64,000 bases of DNA from Enterobacteriaceae bacterium UBA5654 (GCA_002421005.1 DIJC01000022.1:1-64000); one strand, 5' to 3'. Shown: positions 1 to 8,499, counted from the first letter of the stretch. The notes: generated by a model not told the origin, from the letters alone. Program-made: numbers and translations.

Positions 1-81
1 GCCGGGCTGGAGGCGTACCACTGGAAAGAGGACGGTATCAGCGATAAAGGTCTGATGATGAACTATAACGTCAGCTTCTGA
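1..81 (+). CDS. C-terminal end of a probable outer-membrane beta-barrel protein (partial)
   Basis: Only the last 26 codons lie in the window, ending in TGA at 79-81. The tail is rich in alternating polar and aromatic residues and ends in YNVSF, that is, a terminal Phe with hydrophobic residues at alternating positions. This is the usual C-terminal assembly signal of outer-membrane beta-barrels. A rho-independent terminator follows about 60 bases later. The neighbours on the other strand are remnants of a beta-glucoside PTS operon, so a sugar porin is possible, but the family cannot be named from 26 residues. Confidence 0.5.
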   Translation, partial: AGLEAYHWKEDGISDKGLMMNYNVSF

Positions 82-138
82 TAACAACCGGCGCAGGGCC
101 CTTTCACTGAAAGTAATGCCGATCGTTTAAGAAGAGAC

Positions 139-172
139 AATCCGGGATCAGCCCTCTGCTCCCGGATTTTTT
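139..172 (+). terminator. Rho-independent terminator after the porin-like gene
   Basis: A 9-bp stem (AATCCGGGA at 139-147, TCCCGGATT at 160-168) encloses a 12-base loop and runs into a T tract at 167-172. It terminates the plus-strand gene that ends at 81. Confidence 0.8.
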
Positions 173-182
173 ATGTCTGAAC

Positions 183-333
183 ATGCTATGGGTTTCGTTG
201 TTAATGCCTGTCCTGATAAACTCAACGGTAGCTAACGAGGCAATAATTGTCACAAACAGGCCCCGCGAATCCAGGAAAACCACGTTGACGTTACCTTCAA
301 TGATTTTACTGTTCAAAATTAACGTTACCATCA
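183..333 (-). pseudogene. Remnant of a lactose/cellobiose-type PTS EIIC permease
   Basis: Read on the minus strand, this stretch encodes a short segment with the pattern F-L-D-S-R-G-L-F-V followed by T-I-I-A-S-L and V-E-F-I-R. It resembles the conserved 'GSxGLFVAIIVALxSxExxR' segment of cellobiose-family EIIC proteins, as recalled from the family. Nothing before or after continues the match: the frame runs into the terminator at 139-172 and then a stop near 104. It lies directly behind the GH4 remnant in the same orientation. I read it as what is left of a PTS permease, but the piece is short and the assignment is by eye. Confidence 0.45.
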
Positions 334-846
334 CCGCACTAATAACAGGGTACAGAGGGGGGCATTAATTCGCTGTGTGTGATGATAATTAATGGTTATT
401 GCACAATAAACGGATAACGGCCCACAGGTAAAGGGCAGTTGTAGCAATGGCCCATACTCCGTAAAGAATTGACTTTCCTTCAGCACGTTTTCTGATTGTT
501 TAAATAAATCCTGGGCCTGGATAAAATCCTTTTGCTTCGCGGCCTGTAATTCGACGAGGATTTTTGTCGCAATAGCGTAATCATTAATCAGCGGGTGGAT
601 CATTAATGCCTGAATATCTTTATTATTTAAATAAAAATAAAGATATTCGTTGGGTAACTCATTGTCTGAAAGCGAAATCGTCCCTTCGTCGAACAATTTC
701 ATTTCTGTTTCTTTAAACAACGCCGTGTTTGCCAGTACCCGGGTGGAGACATCCTGACCATCAACGGTAAAATCACGGTAAAACGACAGGTGGTTCAGGC
801 CGTAGCAGGTAGCGGAAAAACGCATAATATCCACGAGAACGTCCGA
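331..846 (-). pseudogene. Internally deleted, truncated GH4 6-phospho-beta-glucosidase remnant
   Basis: The minus-strand frame opens inside the ybhC terminator and stops at 331. It carries the GH4 landmark GLNHLSF near its beginning, then V-D-G-Q-D-V, then N-E-Y-L-Y-F-Y, and jumps directly to the usual GH4 C-terminal pattern HPLINDYAIATKILVEL. In intact CelF/ChbF/LicH-type enzymes (about 440 aa), roughly 190 residues precede the GLNH motif, including the NAD-binding GGGS, and about 150 lie between the NEYLYxY and HPL segments. Both parts are missing here. An ATG at 825 could start a 164-aa protein, but it would lack the nucleotide-binding half. Base composition is AT-richer than the flanking genes. 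The last ~55 residues match nothing I know and look like read-through. Confidence 0.65.
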
Positions 847-873
847 AAAAAAACCTCGCCGTGGCGAGGTTTT
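846..873 (-). terminator. Rho-independent terminator of ybhC
   Basis: On the minus strand an 11-bp stem (arms 850-860 and 863-873) with a two-base loop ends in a run of eight T. It lies 24 bases past the ybhC stop. The GH4 remnant begins at this hairpin, so the deletion breakpoint falls here. Confidence 0.85.
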
Positions 874-896
874 CACTGTTTGCTGCCTGAAACCGA

Positions 897-2177
897 TTAT
901 TTGGTCGGTGCAACGACCTGGCTGCCAACGCCCCGGTTGTTGAACTCCCACATGCGGTTAAACTGCGCATCGTTCAGGTCGCGCTGGATCTCACCTTTTT
1001 CGTTCTGGCTGCCGGTGTTGCCGTTAAACGCGCGTTTAGAGACGGCGCTGTCGGCCCACGGTTTTTCCACGTTGAAGCCCTGGTTAATCACGCTGTCGCG
1101 GATCACCACCTGGCCGTTAACGTTGCTGTCGATATCCAGCGAGCGGCCAAGCTGCGCCACGTTGTCACCGGCGGCGGTAAAGCGGCTGTTGGTGGCGAGG
1201 AAACCGAAATAAATATTCGATAACGTCGCTGGCGCAAAGACGTAGCCTTCTTGCTGGGTGCGGGAGTTAACGACGTGGAAATCGGTATTGTCGAAGACCA
1301 CCGAGCCGCGACCGGAAACCAGATCGACATCGCCTTCAATGTAGCTGTTCGTCACCAGCGTACGGGTCTGACGGTCATTTTGCAGGGTGTTCTGAATGCC
1401 GCTGTTGGTGACAAAGAAGGTGTTCTGGCGGCCCAGAATGTTGACGTTATTGATCTGTACCTGGTCGCCGTCGCTGCGCAGGGCCACTGCCTGATGAGTG
1501 CCAGCATCGACGCTGTCGCCGAGATTGTTGGCAATGGTCAGATTCTGCAATTGCAGGCCATTGCTCTGTGACCAGAACACGGCAGAGCACATCAGGCCGA
1601 CCGTTGCCGCGCGTTTGCTCTGGCATTTATCAAACATGTACCAGCCGGGTTTACCGGGCATATATTTGCCTGCCGGGTTAACCAGACGACGCCAGCTGAC
1701 CGGATCGATTTCAGAATCGATGGCTTCGCTGATTTTAACGTCGGCGGCTTTCTCGCCCGTGCCGTACAGCGTCAGGCTGCCAGGCGCAATCGGAATGTAA
1801 ACGGTGCCCTGGTACTCACCCGGCATAATAGCAATGTACTGGCGGCTGCTTGTGTGGCGGGTGATAGCGGCGTCAACGGCGGCCTGAATGGTGGTATGGG
1901 TCACGCCTGCGGTCCCTGCGGGTCCGACCACAAAATCAGGTTTAGCAGGAATATTAATCGCCGACGGCTTCCACGGCGCGGTGTTCGGCGTCATCGACAG
2001 GAAATAATGCGCAGCGTCAAAATTCTCTGCTTCGCTGGCGGTGAGCACCGGGCGTGCAGCGGTGCCAGGCGCGATTTGTGCAGACGGTTGTTGATCGGCC
2101 GGCGTTGAGCTGCATGCGGTCAGCGTCGCGCCCAGAAGCAGTGCCAGAGACAGGCGGGAAACCGAAAATGTGTTCAA
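897..2177 (-). CDS. ybhC: YbhC, outer-membrane lipoprotein of the pectinesterase family
   Basis: Predicted 426-aa lipoprotein, almost the length of E. coli YbhC (427). I chose the TTG at 2177 because it gives the known N-terminus NTFSVSRL, has GGAG six bases upstream, and yields a proper lipobox (LTAC, Cys22). Residues 23-24 are Ser-Ser, so there is no inner-membrane retention Asp and outer-membrane sorting is expected. The body is a right-handed beta-helix with the pectinesterase-like stretches GEYQGTVYIP, GDSVDAG and ILGRQNTFFV. E. coli YbhC is structurally a pectinesterase-family protein, but its substrate is not established and pectin degradation should not be assumed. It is monocistronic, with its own terminator. 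Confidence 0.93.
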   Translation of the reverse strand: MNTFSVSRLSLALLLGATLTACSSTPADQQPSAQIAPGTAARPVLTASEAENFDAAHYFLSMTPNTAPWKPSAINIPAKPDFVVGPAGTAGVTHTTIQAAVDAAITRHTSSRQYIAIMPGEYQGTVYIPIAPGSLTLYGTGEKAADVKISEAIDSEIDPVSWRRLVNPAGKYMPGKPGWYMFDKCQSKRAATVGLMCSAVFWSQSNGLQLQNLTIANNLGDSVDAGTHQAVALRSDGDQVQINNVNILGRQNTFFVTNSGIQNTLQNDRQTRTLVTNSYIEGDVDLVSGRGSVVFDNTDFHVVNSRTQQEGYVFAPATLSNIYFGFLATNSRFTAAGDNVAQLGRSLDIDSNVNGQVVIRDSVINQGFNVEKPWADSAVSKRAFNGNTGSQNEKGEIQRDLNDAQFNRMWEFNNRGVGSQVVAPTK

Positions 2178-2353
2178 GGGGAACTCCAGGCTGGTAAATG
2201 TTAAAGGGTCCTTTAAAGCCTGCTGTTTTATACTAAGTTGAGCGAAACGGGAAGCCAAATTACTAAAAAGTCACGACGAAAGGTGTTGATTTACAATCTG
2301 ATGATTTTGGGTCGAAAAATCCCACCGAACGCGGGGCGTCGGCGGGGCAAAAA

Positions 2354-2761
2354 TCAGGGATGTAATGACAGCCCTTTAATCACTTTATCGACCGCTTTTT
2401 TCGGGCCGCGCAGGGCGATTCCCACCAGATTCATCGCGTCGGCGTCTTCTTCCAGGAACACCGCGCGGTTATCTGCATCATTGCCGGTAGCGAACATCGC
2501 CTGTACGTAAGGCACAAGGGTTAATTCCCGCTCAAGCCCCTTGCGATGGGTACGCTGGAGGGCGGCCAGATCGCCTGCGAAAATCAGCATCGGCTGGGCG
2601 GATATGCGGGAATAGGGGCGATGATGGGCGTCGATATAGGTCTCGCCCAGCACGTCAGGCGCGGCGGCGACAATACCGGTGGCAAGGAAGGCGACGACGT
2701 TTAGCCGCTGCCAGCTTTCCAGATCGTCTCGTACTACAAAGGCAATTTTGCTGTCGAACAT
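2354..2761 (-). CDS. DUF2000 family protein
   Basis: A 135-aa protein starting at ATG 2761 with a purine-rich GGAGAAAAGAG upstream. The N-terminus (MFDSKIAFVVRDDLESWQRL) and the V-A-F-L-A-T-G-I segment are typical of DUF2000, a small alpha/beta family of unknown function. Members are often encoded beside AraC-type regulators, as here: the AraC gene ends 52 bases upstream and reads in the same direction. It is not part of the E. coli K-12 layout at this site. The longer reading frame that begins at 3109 overlaps the AraC gene and is not a plausible start. Confidence 0.8.
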   Translation of the reverse strand: MFDSKIAFVVRDDLESWQRLNVVAFLATGIVAAAPDVLGETYIDAHHRPYSRISAQPMLIFAGDLAALQRTHRKGLERELTLVPYVQAMFATGNDADNRAVFLEEDADAMNLVGIALRGPKKAVDKVIKGLSLHP

Positions 2762-2813
2762 GCGTCTCTTTTCTCCATCTGCACGGTAAAGACCCATCAT
2801 CGGAGAATGCGGT

Positions 2814-3659
2814 TTAGCGGGATAGAACGTTTGTGCACTGTTGCTGAAAATCGGCGGGTGACATCCGGTAAGCACGCTGGAACCAGCGCCCAAGATGGCT
2901 TTGGTCGGCAAAACCCACCTGTAACGCGACCTGCACCGGCTCCACGCCGTGACTAAGCAGCGCCCGCGCGCTACGCAGCCGCAGCCTGACCAGATACGCG
3001 TGCGGCGTCTGGCCGAACGCCTTACTGAACTGGCGGCTGAGGCGAAAACGGTCAATGCCCGCCAGACGCGATAACTCATCAAGACCGATGTCATCGGCCA
3101 TCCGCTCATGGAGGATCTCGCGCACGCGCTGCATCTGGCACAGCGGATCGTCCTTAAGCGACGGCGGTTTCTCTTTGATATGGCTCATCAGCATGGTCAG
3201 CAGGCGGTCAGTACTCTGATCCCGCGCCAGTCGGCCTTCATCATGATGGAAGGCAAAAAAGGTCTGCTGAATAGCGTGCATTAACAGGGGATCGTCGGTG
3301 AGGGTGTGGCAGAACGCCGCTTCGATCAGCGAAATATCATCCTGCCCGCGCCGGGCAAGCTGCGCTGAAACCCACGGCTGCGGCAGATACAGCATCGAAT
3401 AGGTAAATCCGCCCGGCTCCGGGGCATGACCGTCATGCACTGCGCCCGGCTCAATTAAAATTGCGCGCCCCGGAGTGCTGGTATGTACCGTGCGATGACA
3501 GCGAAAGCGCTGCACTCCCTGCCAGGTGACGCCGACCAGAATTTCGTCGTGGTCGTGAGGATCGTAGGCGTGTCCGGTGAAATGCGCGCTGACGCTGTCA
3601 ATCCCGCTTTCCTTTTCGCGGTGAAAATCCAGCCAGTCGCCAGCCACGCTATTTTTCAT
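2814..3659 (-). CDS. AraC-family transcriptional regulator
   Basis: A 281-aa regulator starting at ATG 3659, one base after the ybhB stop, so translation is probably coupled. The N-terminal half is a cupin sensor of the AraC_binding type, with H-D-H-D-E-I-L-V around residue 35 and a later proline/glycine-rich turn. The C-terminal ~100 residues hold two helix-turn-helix units: one around L-S-R-L-A-G-I-D-R-F-R-L-S-R-Q-F and one ending Q-V-G-F-A-D-Q-S-H-L-G-R-W-F. It lies between ybhB and a DUF2000 gene in one transcription unit and may regulate the DUF2000 gene or itself. The effector is unknown. Confidence 0.9.
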   Translation of the reverse strand: MKNSVAGDWLDFHREKESGIDSVSAHFTGHAYDPHDHDEILVGVTWQGVQRFRCHRTVHTSTPGRAILIEPGAVHDGHAPEPGGFTYSMLYLPQPWVSAQLARRGQDDISLIEAAFCHTLTDDPLLMHAIQQTFFAFHHDEGRLARDQSTDRLLTMLMSHIKEKPPSLKDDPLCQMQRVREILHERMADDIGLDELSRLAGIDRFRLSRQFSKAFGQTPHAYLVRLRLRSARALLSHGVEPVQVALQVGFADQSHLGRWFQRAYRMSPADFQQQCTNVLSR

Positions 3660-3660
3660 C

Positions 3661-4137
3661 TCAGATGTAGTACGCGGTGATTGACGCGCTGCCGAGGGTG
3701 TGGAAATGAACGTTGAAACCGACCATGGCACCGCTGGCACCTTCATCTACCTCAATGCGATCCACATTGAGCGCGTGAACCGTAAAGATATAGCGATGGC
3801 TTTCCCCCTTCGGCGGTGCCGCGCCGTCGTAGCCGGTCTTGCCAAAGTCGGTGCGGGTCTGAATTGCGCCCTCCGGCAGAGGAAGCAAACCAGAGCCGGA
3901 ACCCTGCGGCAGCACGCGGGTGTCGGCGGGCAGGTTGGCGACCACCCAGTGCCACCAGCCGGAACCGGTCGGCGCATCGGGATCGTAGCAGGTGACGACA
4001 AAACTCTTCGTTCCCGCCGGGACGTCGTCCCACGCCAGATGCGGAGAAATGTTATCCCCTTCATAGCCCATGCCGTTAAAGACATGGCGATTGTGCAGTT
4101 TATCGCCGTCCTGAAAATCTTTGCTGAGTAACTTCAT
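3661..4137 (-). CDS. ybhB: YbhB, PEBP/Raf-kinase-inhibitor-like protein
   Basis: A 158-aa protein, the same length as E. coli YbhB. The ATG at 4137 is preceded by AAGGAG five bases upstream; a GTG three bases earlier is a worse fit. It has the phosphatidylethanolamine-binding-protein core D-P-D-A-P-T-G-S-G-W-W-H-W-V-V near residues 50-65 and G-P-P-K-G-E-S-H-R-Y near residue 110. There is no signal peptide, so it is cytosolic. The E. coli structure has an anion-binding ligand pocket, and its physiological role is unknown. Here it is the first gene of an operon with the AraC and DUF2000 genes, an arrangement not found in K-12. Confidence 0.92.
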   Translation of the reverse strand: MKLLSKDFQDGDKLHNRHVFNGMGYEGDNISPHLAWDDVPAGTKSFVVTCYDPDAPTGSGWWHWVVANLPADTRVLPQGSGSGLLPLPEGAIQTRTDFGKTGYDGAAPPKGESHRYIFTVHALNVDRIEVDEGASGAMVGFNVHFHTLGSASITAYYI

Positions 4138-4189
4138 CACTGCTCCTTAAGGTTGCTCACTCGCTAATTAAGAAGTGTAGCACCGCGTC

Positions 4190-5479
4190 TTACACGCTAA
4201 AAAGCGTTTCATCCTGCACTGCAAGATTGATCGCCCGCGTCAGGCGCGACAACTGCTCCGGGTGGATGATGTAGGGCGGCATCAGGTAGATCAGCTTGCC
4301 GAAAGGACGGATCCACACGTTGCGATCGACAAAAAAGCGCTGGAGCGCTGCCATATTGACCGGGCGGGTCGTTTCTACCACGCCGATCGCGCCAAGCACG
4401 CGCACGTCGGCGACCAGCGCCGCGTCGCGCGCCGGTGCCAGTTCGGCCTTCAGTTGCTCTTCAATGGCTGAAACCTGCGCCTGCCAGTGGTTTTCCGCCA
4501 GCAGCGCCAGACTTTCGCTCGCCACCGCGCAGGCCAGCGGATTGCCCATAAACGTCGGGCCGTGCATAAAGCAGCCCGCTTCGCCGTTGCTGATCGTTTC
4601 CGCCACCGCGCGGGTGGTCAGCGCAGCGGAAAGCGTCATCGTGCCGCCGGTCAGCGCCTTGCCGAGGCACAGAATATCGGCGGTAATTCCCGCATGTTCA
4701 CAGGCGAACAGCTTGCCGGTACGCCCAAAGCCAGTGGCAATTTCATCGGCAATCAGCAGGATGCCTTCGCGGTCGCACATTTTACGGATGCGCTTCAGCC
4801 ACTGTGGGTGATACATGCGCATTCCGCCTGCGCCCTGCACCACAGGCTCCAGAATCACCGCGGCGATCTGCTGGCGATGCGCCGCCATCAGGCGGGCAAA
4901 GGGGATCATATCGTGCTCGTCCCATTCGCCGTCAAAACGACTCTGCGGCGCGGGCGCAAACAGATGCTGCGGCAGATAGCCCTGCCACAGGCTGTGCATG
5001 GAGTTTTCCGGGTCGCATACCGACATCGCGCCAAATGTATCGCCGTGATAGCCATTGCGGAAGGTGAGAAAGCGCTGGCGCGGCTCGCCTTTGGCCTGCC
5101 AGTACTGCAACGCCATTTTCATCGCCACTTCAACCGCCACCGAGCCGGAATCGGCCAGAAATACGCACTCCAGCGCCTCCGGCGTCATCTCCACCAGCTT
5201 ACGGCACAGTGCCACGGCGGAGGGATGAGTAATGCCGCCAAACATGACGTGCGACATCCGATCGATTTGCGCGGTCATCGCCGCATTCAGGCGCGGGTGA
5301 TTATAGCCGTGGATCGCCGCCCACCATGACGACATGCCGTCCACCAGATGTTCTCCGCTGGCAAGCTGCAACTCGCAGCCCCTGGCGCTGACCACCGGAT
5401 ACACCGGCAGGGGAGAGGTCATTGAGGTATAGGGATGCCAGATATGGCGTTTATCGAAGGCGAGATCGTCCTGGGTCAT
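4190..5479 (-). CDS. bioA: BioA, adenosylmethionine-8-amino-7-oxononanoate aminotransferase
   Basis: A 429-aa PLP-dependent class III aminotransferase, the same length as in E. coli. It converts 7-keto-8-aminopelargonate to 7,8-diaminopelargonate, unusually using S-adenosylmethionine as amino donor. Visible landmarks are the N-terminal H-I-W-H-P-Y-T-S-M, S-S-W-W-A-A-I-H-G-Y-N-H-P, I-A-D-E-I-A-T-G-F-G-R-T-G and the PLP-lysine segment I-L-C-L-G-K-A-L-T-G-G. The start at ATG 5479 gives MTQDDLAFDKRHIWHPY and excludes an upstream in-frame extension that would run through the operator. It is transcribed divergently from bioBFCD across a shared BirA operator. Confidence 0.97.
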   Translation of the reverse strand: MTQDDLAFDKRHIWHPYTSMTSPLPVYPVVSARGCELQLASGEHLVDGMSSWWAAIHGYNHPRLNAAMTAQIDRMSHVMFGGITHPSAVALCRKLVEMTPEALECVFLADSGSVAVEVAMKMALQYWQAKGEPRQRFLTFRNGYHGDTFGAMSVCDPENSMHSLWQGYLPQHLFAPAPQSRFDGEWDEHDMIPFARLMAAHRQQIAAVILEPVVQGAGGMRMYHPQWLKRIRKMCDREGILLIADEIATGFGRTGKLFACEHAGITADILCLGKALTGGTMTLSAALTTRAVAETISNGEAGCFMHGPTFMGNPLACAVASESLALLAENHWQAQVSAIEEQLKAELAPARDAALVADVRVLGAIGVVETTRPVNMAALQRFFVDRNVWIRPFGKLIYLMPPYIIHPEQLSRLTRAINLAVQDETLFSV

Positions 5480-5486
5480 AATCGAC

Positions 5487-5520
5487 TTGTAAACCATTTT
5501 GAAAAGTTTTAGGTTTACGA
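5487..5520. promoter_or_regulatory. bioO: BirA operator and face-to-face bioA/bioB promoters
   Basis: Two inverted half-sites, TTGTAAACC (5487-5495) and GGTTTACGA (5512-5520), are separated by 16 bases. They match the BirA consensus TTGTAAACC-N16-GGTTTACAA with one mismatch in the right arm. Biotinyl-AMP-bound BirA repressor would shut off both bioA and bioBFCD, as known for E. coli. Confidence 0.93.
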
Positions 5521-5565
5521 GTATAAACCGAACCACGAATTAACTAAACCCTTTGGAGAGGCCCC

Positions 5566-6606
5566 ATGGCTCACCACCCGCGCTGGACAATGTCGCAAGT
5601 CACCGAACTTTTTCAAAAACCGCTGCTGGATCTGCTGTTCGAGGCGCAGCAAATCCACCGTCAGCATTTCGATCCTCAGCAGGTGCAGGTCAGTACGCTG
5701 CTGTCGATTAAAACCGGTGCCTGCCCGGAAGACTGCAAATACTGCCCGCAAAGCTCGCGTTACAAAACCGGTCTGGCAACCGAGCGCCTGATGGAAGTTG
5801 AGCAGGTGCTGGAATCCGCGCGCAAAGCGAAACTGGCTGGATCGACCCGTTTTTGTATGGGTGCCGCGTGGAAAAACCCGCACGAGCGCGATATGCCCTA
5901 CCTTGAGCAAATGGTGCAGGGTGTAAAAGCCATGGGGCTGGAAGCCTGCATGACCCTCGGCACGCTGGATGAAACGCAGGCCCGGCGCCTGGCGTCGGCG
6001 GGACTGGATTATTACAACCATAACCTCGACACCTCGCCGGAATTTTACGGCAATATCATCACCACCCGCACCTACCAGGAGCGGCTGGATACGCTGGATA
6101 AAGTCCGCGACGCCGGGATCAAAGTGTGTTCCGGCGGCATCGTCGGGCTGGGCGAAACGGTGAAGGATCGCGCCGGACTGTTGTTGCAGCTGGCGAATCT
6201 GCCCACGCCGCCGGAAAGCGTGCCGATCAACATGCTGGTGAAGGTTAAAGGCACGCCGCTGGCTGACAACGAAGACGTCGATGCTTTTGATTTTATTCGC
6301 ACTATTGCGGTCGCCCGCATCATGATGCCGACGTCATACGTTCGCCTCTCCGCCGGGCGCGAGCAGATGAACGAACAGACCCAGGCAATGTGTTTTATGG
6401 CCGGGGCCAACTCAGTGTTTTACGGCTGCAAACTGCTGACCACGCCGAACCCGGAAGAAGATAAAGATTTACAACTGTTCCGCAAGCTGGGGCTGAATCC
6501 GCAGCAGACCACGGTGCATGAAGGTGACAACGAACAGCAGCAGCGCCTCGAACAGGTACTGAAAACGCCGGACACCGATGCGTACTACAACGCGGCGGCG
6601 GTATGA
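5566..6606 (+). CDS. bioB: BioB, biotin synthase
   Basis: A 346-aa radical-SAM enzyme, identical in length to E. coli BioB, that inserts sulfur into dethiobiotin to form biotin. The radical-SAM 4Fe-4S cysteines are C53, C57 and C60 in A-C-P-E-D-C-K-Y-C-P-Q. The further segments S-T-R-F-C-M-G-A-A-W and Y-N-H-N-L-D-T-S, and a late S-A-G-R-E motif, supply 2Fe-2S and substrate ligands in the family. ATG 5566 has GGAG upstream. It is the first gene of bioBFCD, and its stop overlaps the bioF start (ATGA). Confidence 0.98.
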   Translation: MAHHPRWTMSQVTELFQKPLLDLLFEAQQIHRQHFDPQQVQVSTLLSIKTGACPEDCKYCPQSSRYKTGLATERLMEVEQVLESARKAKLAGSTRFCMGAAWKNPHERDMPYLEQMVQGVKAMGLEACMTLGTLDETQARRLASAGLDYYNHNLDTSPEFYGNIITTRTYQERLDTLDKVRDAGIKVCSGGIVGLGETVKDRAGLLLQLANLPTPPESVPINMLVKVKGTPLADNEDVDAFDFIRTIAVARIMMPTSYVRLSAGREQMNEQTQAMCFMAGANSVFYGCKLLTTPNPEEDKDLQLFRKLGLNPQQTTVHEGDNEQQQRLEQVLKTPDTDAYYNAAAV

Positions 6607-7760
6607 ACTGGCAGCAACGCATTGATAACGCTTTAGAACAACGCCGCGCCGCCCGCGCCCTGCGCCAGCGTCAGACGGTTACACAGGGGGCGGGACGCTG
6701 GCTGGAAACCGACGGGCGTCGTTTTGTGAATTTCTCCAGTAACGATTATCTCGGCTTAAGCCAGCACCCGCGCGTTGTGCGCGCGTGGCAGCAGGGCGCG
6801 GAGCGCTACGGCGTCGGCAGCGGCGGCTCCGGTCACGTCAGCGGCTACACGACCGCCCATCAGACGCTGGAAGAGGCGCTGGCACACTGGCTGGGCTACC
6901 CGCGCGCGCTGCTGTTTATCTCCGGCTTTGCCGCTAATCAGGCCGTTATCGCGGCGCTGGCAGGAAAAGAGGATCGCATTCTCGCCGACCGCCTGAGCCA
7001 TGCCTCGCTGCTGGAAGCCGCCAGCCTCAGCCCGGCGCAGCTTCGCCGCTTTACGCACAACGATCCGCAGCACCTGCAAACTCTGCTGGCAAAACCGGTA
7101 GACGGACAGCAGCTGGTGGTGACCGAAGGCGTTTTCAGCATGGACGGCGACAGCGCGCCGCTAAAAGAGCTTAGCGCGGCGGCGCGGGCGGCAGGGAGCT
7201 GGCTGATGGTGGACGACGCGCACGGCGTGGGCGTCACCGGCGACGGCGGGCGCGGAAGCTGCCACGCGCAGCAGGTGCAGCCGGAACTGCTGGTCGTCAC
7301 CTTCGGCAAAGGCTTCGGGGTCAGCGGCGCGGCGGTGCTGTGCAGCGAGCCTGTCGCGGACTACCTGATTCAGTTTGCCCGCCATCTGATTTACAGCACC
7401 AGTATGCCGCCCGCGCAGGCGGTGGCGCTGGGTGCCGCGCTTTCGGTGATCCAGAGCGATGACGGCCAGCAGCGGCGAGAAAAACTCCGTCAGCACATCA
7501 CCGTGTTTCGGCGCGGCGCGGCGTCATTAGAGGCTCGCCTGACCGATTCCGCCAGCGCCATTCAGCCGCTGATGGTGGGCGACAACGCCCGTGCGCTGAA
7601 CATGGCGGATGCCCTGCGCAGGCAGGGATGCTGGGTGACGGCCATCCGCCCGCCAACGGTGCCGGAAGGCACCGCCCGGCTGCGCTTAACCCTGACCGCA
7701 GCGCACGAAACGGAAGACATCGCCCGTCTGCTGGAGGTGCTGGATGCCATCGGTCGATAA
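6603..7760 (+). CDS. bioF: BioF, 8-amino-7-oxononanoate synthase
   Basis: A 385-aa alpha-oxoamine synthase (384 in E. coli). It condenses pimeloyl-ACP (or -CoA) with L-alanine to 7-keto-8-aminopelargonate, releasing CO2. The PLP-binding lysine is K236 in V-T-F-G-K-G-F-G-V-S-G, and D-D-A-H-G-V-G (residues 204-210) contacts the cofactor. The start overlaps the bioB stop by four bases, and the 3' end overlaps bioC by 17 bases, so the four genes are tightly coupled. Confidence 0.97.
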   Translation: MNWQQRIDNALEQRRAARALRQRQTVTQGAGRWLETDGRRFVNFSSNDYLGLSQHPRVVRAWQQGAERYGVGSGGSGHVSGYTTAHQTLEEALAHWLGYPRALLFISGFAANQAVIAALAGKEDRILADRLSHASLLEAASLSPAQLRRFTHNDPQHLQTLLAKPVDGQQLVVTEGVFSMDGDSAPLKELSAAARAAGSWLMVDDAHGVGVTGDGGRGSCHAQQVQPELLVVTFGKGFGVSGAAVLCSEPVADYLIQFARHLIYSTSMPPAQAVALGAALSVIQSDDGQQRREKLRQHITVFRRGAASLEARLTDSASAIQPLMVGDNARALNMADALRRQGCWVTAIRPPTVPEGTARLRLTLTAAHETEDIARLLEVLDAIGR

Positions 7761-8499
7761 ACAGGCGGTTGCCGCGGCGTTTGGTCGCGCGGCATCGGTG
7801 TATCTTCAGCATGATGAACTACAGCGCCAGAGCGCCCGGGCGCTGCTGACCGCGCTCCCTGAACGCGAATTTGCCAGGGTGCTGGACGCCGGATGCGGGC
7901 CGGGGGCGATGAGCCGTTACTGGCAGACGCGCGGCAGCCAGGTCACCGCGCTGGATCTCTCGGCGCAGATGCTGGCGGAAGCGCAGCGCCAGCAGGTCGC
8001 GCACCAGTACGTGCTGGCGGATATTGAATCCCTGCCGCTGGACGCGGCGAGCTTCGACCTGGCGTGGAGTAATCTGGCGGTGCAGTGGTGCGACGATTTA
8101 CGTCAGGCCATCGGGCAACTCTGCCGGGTGGTGCGCCCCGGCGGGACGGTGGCGTTCACCACCCTGATCGCCGGATCGCTGCCGGAAGTGGCGCAGGCGT
8201 GGCGGGCGGTCGATGCGCGCCCGCACGTCAACCGTTTTATGTCGGTGGAGGCCATCCACGAGGCGCTGGCGGGCTGGCGCTATCGCAGCCATCAGCAATC
8301 GATTAGCCTGACCTTCGCCGATGCGCTAAGCGCCATGCGCTCTCTGAAAGGGACCGGGGCGACGCACCTGCATCAGGGCCGGGAGCGTCGTCCGCTGACC
8401 CGCAGCCAGTTGCGCCAGCTACAGCTGGCATGGCCGCAGCAGCAGGGCGCGTATCCGCTGACGTATCATCTTTTTACGGGAATTATTGCACGTGACTAA
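7744..8499 (+). CDS. bioC: BioC, malonyl-ACP O-methyltransferase
   Basis: A 251-aa class I SAM-dependent methyltransferase. It methylates malonyl-ACP so that fatty-acid synthase can build the pimeloyl chain; BioH, normally encoded elsewhere in enterics, removes the methyl group. The SAM-binding motif V-L-D-A-G-C-G-P-G lies near residues 45-53, followed by A-L-D-L-S (motif II) and the acidic D-I-E-S-L-P. The N-terminus (V-D-K-Q-A-V-A-A-A-F-G-R-A-A) matches other enteric BioC proteins and supports the ATG at 7744, inside the end of bioF. The 3' end overlaps bioD by eight bases. Confidence 0.96.
   Translation: MPSVDKQAVAAAFGRAASVYLQHDELQRQSARALLTALPEREFARVLDAGCGPGAMSRYWQTRGSQVTALDLSAQMLAEAQRQQVAHQYVLADIESLPLDAASFDLAWSNLAVQWCDDLRQAIGQLCRVVRPGGTVAFTTLIAGSLPEVAQAWRAVDARPHVNRFMSVEAIHEALAGWRYRSHQQSISLTFADALSAMRSLKGTGATHLHQGRERRPLTRSQLRQLQLAWPQQQGAYPLTYHLFTGIIARD

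Noticed and set aside
4487..5329. 280-codon open frame antisense to bioA
   Set aside because: Shadow of bioA; no ribosome site and no conserved motif.
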